In this document: positions 58,286 through 64,000 of the stretch, piece by piece | Numbering within the stretch: the stretch's first letter is position 1 | Layout of the letters: every line of letters begins with the position of its first letter | Origin: an uncultured Aquimarina sp. | Lineage (GTDB): Bacteria; Bacteroidota; Bacteroidia; Flavobacteriales; Flavobacteriaceae | Length of the DNA: 64,000 bases | Assembly (NCBI GenBank): GCA_947497175.1 | Contig: CANMFM010000001.1 | Span: 124,001-188,000, forward strand | Direction: 5' to 3' | Notes under the pieces: model-generated | What the model was told of the DNA's origin: nothing | What the model saw: only the letters and a program-made list of their open reading frames with translations | Database searches by the model: none | Made by a program: the position numbers and the translations under genes

Positions 58286-60487
58286 ATGAATATACAAAAT
58301 GTAACCCTGTGTGGTTTACTACTGCTTTGTGTATTAGTATCTCGACAAAGTTTTGCACAGGATTCAATACAATCACATACTATAAAAATCAAAGTCTTAC
58401 TAGAAAAAGAGTCATTACCAGGAGCCACTGTATTAATCAAATCTCTAAAGAAAGGAGCGATTACCGATCTTAGTGGGATCGCTAGAATAGAAAATGTACC
58501 AAATGGTCAATATTTTGTATCGGTTTCGTTTGTTGGGTATGAGCAGATAGAACAATCAATACAAGTGCCTATGCAGGAAGTATTAATTGTTTATATGAAA
58601 GAAAGCGAAAATGCCTTGGATGCTATTGTTTTACAATCTACCCGAAGTACCAGAACCATAAAAAATATCCCAACACGTATTGAGTATATTGGAGCAGAAG
58701 AATTAAGCGAAAAAACCGCAATGAATGCATCTAATATAGCAATGGTGTTACGAGAGAGTACAGGTATCCAAATGCAACAAACATCATTAAGTAGTGGTAA
58801 TACAAATATCAGAATACAAGGATTAGATGGCCGATACACGCAATTATTAAGAGATGGTTTTCCTTTATATAGTGGTTTTTCTAGTGGATTGAGCATATTA
58901 CAAATTCCACCTGTAGATTTAAAACAGTTCGAAATTATCAAAGGAAGTTCATCTACGTTATATGGAGGGGGAGCTATCGCCGGCTTAGTCAATATGGTTT
59001 CAAAAACACCAAAAGAAGAACCGCAACTGGATCTTATGGTTACCCAAACGCAGGCATTAGGAAGCATTTTCAATACCTTTTACGCCAAGCGTAATAACAA
59101 ATGGGGGTATACATTATATGGTTCAGGGCATTATCAAAAAGTTTATGATCCCGAGGATGATGGTTTTAGCAATTTACCAGAAACAAAATCAGTGACCATT
59201 AACCCTAAACTCTTTTATTACCCATCAGAAAAGACTATAATGTGGTTCGGTCTTAATGGCACCTATGATGACAGAACAGGAGGCGATGTAAAAAAAATAG
59301 AAGATGGAGAAAATGGCATTCATCAATATACAGAGGAGAACATCTCAAAACGATTGAGTACTCAAGCGGTATTAGAAACTAAAATAGATGATAAACAATC
59401 TGTAACGATAAAAAATAGTATTGCCTATTTTGATAGAAATCTTAAGATACCCGATCTTACATTCGAAGGAAATCAGTGGAATACTTTTACAGAGGCTACG
59501 TATCAAAGAAAAGGTCAGAGGGCAGATTGGGTGTTAGGAGCAAATCTATATTCTGTGTCATTTGATGAAGATTCTCAATTCGTAGAGAGGGACCAAAATG
59601 ATATTACCTATGGATTATTTCTTAATACTATTTATGATATTTCTGAAAACTGGATTTTAGAAACCGGACTTAGAACAGATTATGCGCAGGATTGGGGAGT
59701 CTTTGCTTTGCCAAGAGTTTCATTACTATACAAGTTAAATAGTTCTTTTACCAGTAGGGTAGGTGGGGGCTTAGGATATAAAATCCCCGATATTTTTACA
59801 GAAGAAGCCGAGCTTGTTAATTTTAGAGACGTGCAGCCAATCGATAATGATATGTTAAACGCAGAGCGCTCCTATGGTTTGAATATGGATTTTAATTATC
59901 AGACCAGTTTAACCGACGAAATAGGATTCTCTATCAATCAATTATTTTATATAACCGCAATTCGTGATGGTTTATTGTTAAATAATACTAGTGCAGGTTT
60001 ATTTCAGTTTGAAAACGCAAAAGGAGATATTTTAAGTAGAGGCGCAGAAACCAATATCAAATTTACCTATAAGGATTTCAAGTGGTTTTTAAACTATGCG
60101 CTAATTGATACCAGGTTAAATTATTTGCCAGGTAATCCACAAAAACCACTTACGGCAAAACACAATGCCGGTAGTGTAATCATGTACGAGACTTCAACAT
60201 GGCGAATAGGGTATGAAACCTATTATACAGGAACTCAATTTCTATCAAGTGGAATTAAAACTACAGATTTTATAACCATGGGCGTATTAGCTATGCGTAA
60301 CTATAGCTGGGGGAGCGCTTTTGTAAATTTTGAAAACTTAACGGATAGAAGACAAAGTAGGTTCTCGCCATTGGTAGTACCACCTCACGAAAACCCTACG
60401 TTTCCAGAAATATATGCACCAACCGATGGGTTTATACTTAGTGTAGGAGTTATTTTGAAGCCTTTTGGCAATGAAGAAGAACATTAA
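58286..60487 (+). CDS. TonB-dependent receptor
   Basis: A 733-residue outer-membrane receptor. After a signal peptide (ending SRQSFAQ) comes a carboxypeptidase-like domain (about 28-115, with GAITDLSGIARIENVPNGQY and SFVGYEQIEQ). A plug follows (IPTRIEYIGAEELSEKTAMN, NTNIRIQGLDGRYTQLLRDG, IKGSSSTLYGGGAIAGLVNM), then a 22-strand barrel. The size and plug resemble receptors for metal complexes or siderophores rather than SusC, which is larger. No SusD-like gene is near. The Cys/His-rich protein upstream supports metal uptake. Confidence 0.92.
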   Translation: MNIQNVTLCGLLLLCVLVSRQSFAQDSIQSHTIKIKVLLEKESLPGATVLIKSLKKGAITDLSGIARIENVPNGQYFVSVSFVGYEQIEQSIQVPMQEVLIVYMKESENALDAIVLQSTRSTRTIKNIPTRIEYIGAEELSEKTAMNASNIAMVLRESTGIQMQQTSLSSGNTNIRIQGLDGRYTQLLRDGFPLYSGFSSGLSILQIPPVDLKQFEIIKGSSSTLYGGGAIAGLVNMVSKTPKEEPQLDLMVTQTQALGSIFNTFYAKRNNKWGYTLYGSGHYQKVYDPEDDGFSNLPETKSVTINPKLFYYPSEKTIMWFGLNGTYDDRTGGDVKKIEDGENGIHQYTEENISKRLSTQAVLETKIDDKQSVTIKNSIAYFDRNLKIPDLTFEGNQWNTFTEATYQRKGQRADWVLGANLYSVSFDEDSQFVERDQNDITYGLFLNTIYDISENWILETGLRTDYAQDWGVFALPRVSLLYKLNSSFTSRVGGGLGYKIPDIFTEEAELVNFRDVQPIDNDMLNAERSYGLNMDFNYQTSLTDEIGFSINQLFYITAIRDGLLLNNTSAGLFQFENAKGDILSRGAETNIKFTYKDFKWFLNYALIDTRLNYLPGNPQKPLTAKHNAGSVIMYETSTWRIGYETYYTGTQFLSSGIKTTDFITMGVLAMRNYSWGSAFVNFENLTDRRQSRFSPLVVPPHENPTFPEIYAPTDGFILSVGVILKPFGNEEEH

Positions 60488-60665
60488 TCTAATTTTTTTA
60501 TCAAGGTCTTATTTCATATAAGAAAAGCGCAGTCGTTAATTTTGGAAACAAATAGTAATACTTCTATTTTTGGAAGTATTACTATTAAATTTTTCTTAAA
60601 GACGAGCTATTAGTCAAATTTTCATTTTATGTTTGTTTAGTTTTTTATGTAAAAAATTGAACAAA

Positions 60666-61364
60666 ATGAAAAGAGCTTTATTATTTTCTATTTTTTGTAT
60701 ACTCACCCGTACTCATAGTATAGGTCAAGAACCAGATGAGAATAAATTGGGTGCCTGGTATATGTATTTTTATAATACTACTTTTAAAGGATCTAACTGG
60801 GGAGTACAAGGAGACTTTCAATATCGGGATTGGCGTGGTATTGGTGACAGAGAACAGCTATTACTTCGTTCGGGAGTGACCTATACTCCAAAAGATTCGG
60901 GAGTTAAGTTTACTTTAGGATACGCTAATATCTCTACAGGACAGTTTGGTAAAGAAATAGACAATCCAGTTATAGAAAATCGTATCTACCAGGAGGCTCT
61001 ATTCTCTAATACTCTTTTAAAAAGGTTGCTAATGACTCATCGCTTTCGTTATGAACAAAGATGGGTCGAAAATCAAGATTTCAGGACGCGATATCGGTAT
61101 AACCTTTTTGTTAATATACCCTTTAACAACTCAACTCTGATAAAAAACACCTATTACATGGCGCTTTACAATGAAATTTTTATCAATGGAGAACGCAATA
61201 TAGGTGGGGGTCGTAGTGTTCAATTTTTTGATAGAAACCGTACATATTTAGGTCTAGGATATACCATCAACAAGGCACTGAGAGTTCAGTTGGGGTGGAT
61301 GGAGCAAACCACCGTTAATTGGCAAAAGGGACAATTACAATTTAGCCTACACCATACATTTTAA
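60666..61364 (+). CDS. DUF2490 family outer-membrane-type protein
   Basis: A 232-residue protein with a signal peptide (MKRALLFSIFCILTRTHSIGQ). A beta-rich remainder fits DUF2490: KLGAWYMYFYNTTFKGSNWG, FQYRDWRGIGDREQLLLRSG, RFRYEQRWVENQDFRTRYRY and NRTYLGLGYTINKALRVQLG. These proteins probably form small outer-membrane barrels of unknown function. The start is ATG 60666; the open frame further up does not give a signal peptide. It stands between the TonB receptor and a carbonic anhydrase in the same direction. Confidence 0.85.
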   Translation: MKRALLFSIFCILTRTHSIGQEPDENKLGAWYMYFYNTTFKGSNWGVQGDFQYRDWRGIGDREQLLLRSGVTYTPKDSGVKFTLGYANISTGQFGKEIDNPVIENRIYQEALFSNTLLKRLLMTHRFRYEQRWVENQDFRTRYRYNLFVNIPFNNSTLIKNTYYMALYNEIFINGERNIGGGRSVQFFDRNRTYLGLGYTINKALRVQLGWMEQTTVNWQKGQLQFSLHHTF

Positions 61365-61381
61365 CTTTAAATACAAAACAA

Positions 61382-62158
61382 ATGAAAAAAGTCACATTAC
61401 CATTATTAGCAATTGCAACGTTATTGTTAACCGTAGCTTGCCAGGAAAAAACTAAAAACGATATTAGCGAGAAAGCAATAATTACAGAAAACCAAGCTCA
61501 AAATATTGAAAAGCCCGTTGAAAGTATTTTAACGGCAGAGGAGCAAGCTAATATGACGCCCCAAGAAATCATAGGGCGTCTTAAAAAAGGGAATGAAAAT
61601 TTCATGAACAATAACCTTACTCGCCGCGATCACTCAGCACAACGCAGAAAGGCGATGATAGGTCAGTTTCCTAAAGCAATAGTGTTGTCATGTGTAGATA
61701 GCCGTGTACCTGTAGAGGATGTTTTTGATTTAGGAATCGGAGATATTTTCGTGGCTCGAGTAGCAGGTAATATTGAAAATCAGGATATTGTAGGCTCAAT
61801 GGAGTTTGCAACAGCGGTAGCAGGATCAAAAGTGGTTATCGTAATGGGCCATACTGCTTGTGGGGCCGTAAAATCGACGATAGATAAAGTGGATGCACGC
61901 GCTATGAATATGAACTCTTTGGCAGATTTGATGGAAGAAATACAACCAGCAGTGGAAGAAACAACAACTGATGGCGAAATTAGCTCTAAAAATACAGAGT
62001 TCACCAATACAGTTATCACTAATAATGCAATGCGCACGGTTAAAAATATTCGAGAGGCTTCACCCACCATGGCCGCGATGGAGGATAAGGGAGACATTAT
62101 CATCATCTCTGCAGTCTATGATATGGAAAGCGGAAAAGTAAGCTTCAATAAGGATTAG
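61382..62158 (+). CDS. Beta-carbonic anhydrase, lipoprotein
   Basis: A 258-residue beta-class carbonic anhydrase that hydrates carbon dioxide. The zinc ligands are visible in IVLSCVDSRVPVEDVFDLG (C-x-D-x-R) and VIVMGHTACGAVKS (H-x-x-C). Unlike cytoplasmic family members, it has a lipoprotein signal with LLTVACQEK and a linker of about 40 residues, so it should sit in the periplasm or outer membrane. It follows the DUF2490 gene by 17 bases, and both may be one operon. Confidence 0.92.
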   Translation: MKKVTLPLLAIATLLLTVACQEKTKNDISEKAIITENQAQNIEKPVESILTAEEQANMTPQEIIGRLKKGNENFMNNNLTRRDHSAQRRKAMIGQFPKAIVLSCVDSRVPVEDVFDLGIGDIFVARVAGNIENQDIVGSMEFATAVAGSKVVIVMGHTACGAVKSTIDKVDARAMNMNSLADLMEEIQPAVEETTTDGEISSKNTEFTNTVITNNAMRTVKNIREASPTMAAMEDKGDIIIISAVYDMESGKVSFNKD

Positions 62159-62546
62159 GTTACTATTAGATTGCAATATCGAAACCCCTATACAGAAATT
62201 GTATAAGGGGTTTTCAGTTTTAGCTTGCAAATTAATTAAGTTTTAAAAGCTGGTTCCGCAGAAAATAACACATGCATAATTTTTTGAATAAAACCGAAAA
62301 TATGTGGGTAGTTTAGAATGAAAATAATCAGTATTACTATAAAACTACAGATAAATGCAATACATCATTATATACATTTTAAGCAAACAATGTATTCATT
62401 TTATGTGATTTAAAACCTCGTATCTATACCTTTTTAGACGATACCAACCACTTCTTGAAAACTTAGAAGTAGAAAAAAGATGAACAAAATTTACAACTGA
62501 TACCGTATTCGCAATACGTACATTAACAGTTTACAAATCTAAAAGT
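62159..62546. other. Intergenic region between convergent genes
   Basis: Apart from the terminator at its left end, these 388 bases hold no convincing coding frame, tRNA or promoter. The sequence is AT-rich and the flanking genes run toward each other. Confidence 0.55.
62182..62214 (+). terminator. Terminator after carbonic anhydrase gene
   Basis: Arms AAACCCCTATACA (62182-62194) and TGTATAAGGGGTTTT pair with one bulged A and are followed by T-rich sequence. The hairpin lies 24 bases beyond the stop codon and ends the DUF2490-carbonic anhydrase transcript. Confidence 0.75.
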
Positions 62547-64000
62547 CTATATCTCCTGGTAGTATAACCGTTCTACGGTACCATTGTTTTCTTCAATCCA
62601 AGTGTATAATTCTTCTTTCTGTTCCTTATCGTATTGGGTTACTTGTTTTCGATGTCGTATCAATTGGTCTAATGAGATTTCATAGAATGACTCTATAATT
62701 TGATTTTCATTTTTAGCAGACGAAAAGAGCTTCCATTTAATAGCACCTGATCGATATCGTTTGTTTCTTATCTTCCGAATTTTATTTATGGCTTCATTCT
62801 TCATAGTATGATTTACGGTATATACAATATGGACCATTATCCATCCACCATTATCATTCTCTCTGGATATGGATAGTTCAGGTAGGTCGGTGGCCATATT
62901 AAAGTTTCCGTCCTTTGCTAAATCTAAAGGGAATCTATAGGCCAATATTCCAATAAAAGCACTCGCTATTCCTGCTCCATAGAGACCATACTGAAGGCTG
63001 GTCTGTTCTGCAAATAATCCCCAAATAGCACTGCCAACCCCCATACTACCAGACATTGCCATCAAAAAATATCCCATTCCTCTTGCTCCAAACCATTTGG
63101 GTAATGCATATTGCGCGGATGTCATTATGCTTGTAAACGAAAGTTGCCAACAGATACCTGCAATAAAACAGATGGCTATTGCGAGATATTTTGACGATGC
63201 AAAACCAAGAAAAAACAGACAAACTCCAAGTAGTATTGATACAACTGTGGTCAACTTACTTGCTCCTAATTTATGACTAATATAGTTTGAAAATAGTACA
63301 CTACTTACGGCGCCAAAGCCTGCAGCACCTAATAAATATCCATATAAATCTGCTCCGCCATTAAACTGTTCTTTTGCAATTAGAGGCATCAATGCCCAAA
63401 GCGCCGCGGCTGGAAAGAAAAATAGTATCGCTCGAATAATACTATGATATAATGCAGGAGTATATCTCAGGAAGCGTATAGAATCCCGCATAGCCCAAGA
63501 GAGTTTTTGATTTGGTAACGTTGTTTCTTTCTTTTCCTGTTTCCAGAATAGAATAACCAGAACCACAGCTCCAAATGATATAGCATCTATCCAAAAAGGC
63601 ATATCCAATGCAAAAATGGTAATCAAACTTCCTGCTAATATTGGACCTAAAGCTCTGCTGAGATTATATGCTATGCCTGTAAGATTGATTGCAGTTCTCA
63701 AATGAGACCGTTGTACCAGTTGAGGGGTAAGAGCTGCTAGTACAGGTCTGGAAAATGCAGCACCAACTCCATTAAGCAAAGTAAAAAGCAGTAAAAGAAA
63801 GACAGTAGCTTTATTCAGGTATACGATATAAGCAAAAATAAGGGTGTTGACAATGAGCAAGCTTTGAGAAATTATGACCACTTTTTTTTGATTATAAATG
63901 TCACCTATGGCACCAGTTGGCAGCGCTAAAATGAATAATGGTATTAAAGTCGCCGTCTGTACTAATGAAACCATAAATGGCGAAGGGTTCAATTTGGTCA
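62547..64000 (-). CDS. MFS exporter of the MFS_3 (EntS-like) type, N-terminus outside window
   Basis: The frame is open to the right edge, and the visible 484 residues lack the first membrane segments typical of the family, so the true start lies beyond base 64000. Membrane segments begin with TATLIPLFILALPTGAIGDI, followed by the G-x-x-x-D-x-x-x-x-K/R loop between helices 2 and 3. About ten segments follow. The C-terminal 100 residues are soluble (WIMVHIVYTVNHTMKNEAIN, KWKLFSSAKNENQIIESF) and resemble the monooxygenase-like domain found at the end of EntS-type siderophore exporters. The substrate is not known. Confidence 0.86.
   Translation of the reverse strand, partial: TKLNPSPFMVSLVQTATLIPLFILALPTGAIGDIYNQKKVVIISQSLLIVNTLIFAYIVYLNKATVFLLLLFTLLNGVGAAFSRPVLAALTPQLVQRSHLRTAINLTGIAYNLSRALGPILAGSLITIFALDMPFWIDAISFGAVVLVILFWKQEKKETTLPNQKLSWAMRDSIRFLRYTPALYHSIIRAILFFFPAAALWALMPLIAKEQFNGGADLYGYLLGAAGFGAVSSVLFSNYISHKLGASKLTTVVSILLGVCLFFLGFASSKYLAIAICFIAGICWQLSFTSIMTSAQYALPKWFGARGMGYFLMAMSGSMGVGSAIWGLFAEQTSLQYGLYGAGIASAFIGILAYRFPLDLAKDGNFNMATDLPELSISRENDNGGWIMVHIVYTVNHTMKNEAINKIRKIRNKRYRSGAIKWKLFSSAKNENQIIESFYEISLDQLIRHRKQVTQYDKEQKEELYTWIEENNGTVERLYYQEI

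Noticed and set aside
1-64000. Search by eye for tRNA, rRNA, insertion sequences, integrases and phage genes
   Set aside because: None could be supported. Genes are of uniform codon style and housekeeping or stress type, so this looks like stable chromosome rather than a genomic island.

Overview
The window is AT-rich chromosomal DNA from a member of the Bacteroidetes, most likely a marine Flavobacteriaceae. The reasons are: TonB-dependent receptors with an N-terminal carboxypeptidase-like domain, a fused ccoNO gene, a moaC-moaB fusion, DUF2490 and DUF6660-type proteins, and promoters with the Bacteroidetes -7 element TAnnTTTG. I see no rRNA, tRNA, CRISPR array, prophage or insertion sequence. 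Both edges cut genes: a TonB-dependent receptor on the left and an MFS exporter on the right.

Layout. 1-7.6 kb: TonB receptor fragment, a MORN-repeat protein, a PiT phosphate transporter with a PhoU-like tail, a PhoB/PhoR-like two-component pair and a glycosyltransferase. Phased TAACAT-like repeats in this part may be Pho boxes. 7.8-15.2 kb: housekeeping genes (trmB, LysE exporter, alkyltransferase-like protein, Mrp and Nfu Fe-S factors, metallophosphoesterase, ribosome hibernation factor, VOC protein, acylphosphatase). 15.2-41.6 kb: a large low-oxygen/stress island with eight two-domain universal stress proteins counting the one at 48 kb, a FixL-like PAS kinase next to a response regulator fused to a Crp/Fnr module, hemN, the complete cbb3 oxidase set (ccoS-NO-Q-P-G-H plus a SafE-like protein, and ccoI), an Hsp20, a possible baeRF-type protein and several uncharacterised proteins. 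41.7-48.9 kb: a sulfane-sulfur module (two YeeE/YedE halves, persulfide dioxygenase-rhodanese, TauE exporter) with a cysteine-rich Crp/Fnr regulator, patatin and cardiolipin synthase. 49-51 kb: a retropepsin-like protein and a triple glycogen-binding-domain protein. 51-57.2 kb: molybdenum cofactor synthesis (moaA, moaCB, moaE, moeB, moaD, mobA, modE-N, moeA). 57.4-64 kb: a Cys/His-rich small protein, TonB receptor, DUF2490 protein, lipoprotein carbonic anhydrase and MFS exporter.

The main discovery is regulatory. Thirteen 14-bp dyads of the form [AC]TGAYAnnTRTCA[TG] (TGA-N6-TCA, Fnr-like) lie upstream of genes between 15 and 49 kb. In every case one promoter-like element (TAnnTTTG or TAnnTTTA, once CATTTTTG) follows after exactly 22 bp, the geometry of a class II Crp/Fnr activator centred near -41.5. 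The targets include the ccoS-NOQPGH and ccoI operons, the usp genes, hsp20, a TerB-like gene, a DfsB-like gene and several unknowns. The obvious candidate regulator is the receiver-Crp fusion paired with the FixL-like kinase, which would merge FixJ and FixK in one protein. A second dyad, GTAACAnnTGTTAC, occurs three times, only in front of the sulfur genes. Two copies have the same 22-bp spacing to a perfect TAnnTTTG, and the site is probably read by the adjacent Crp/Fnr protein. That regulator sits in an operon that starts at an Fnr-like site, so the two circuits may form a cascade.
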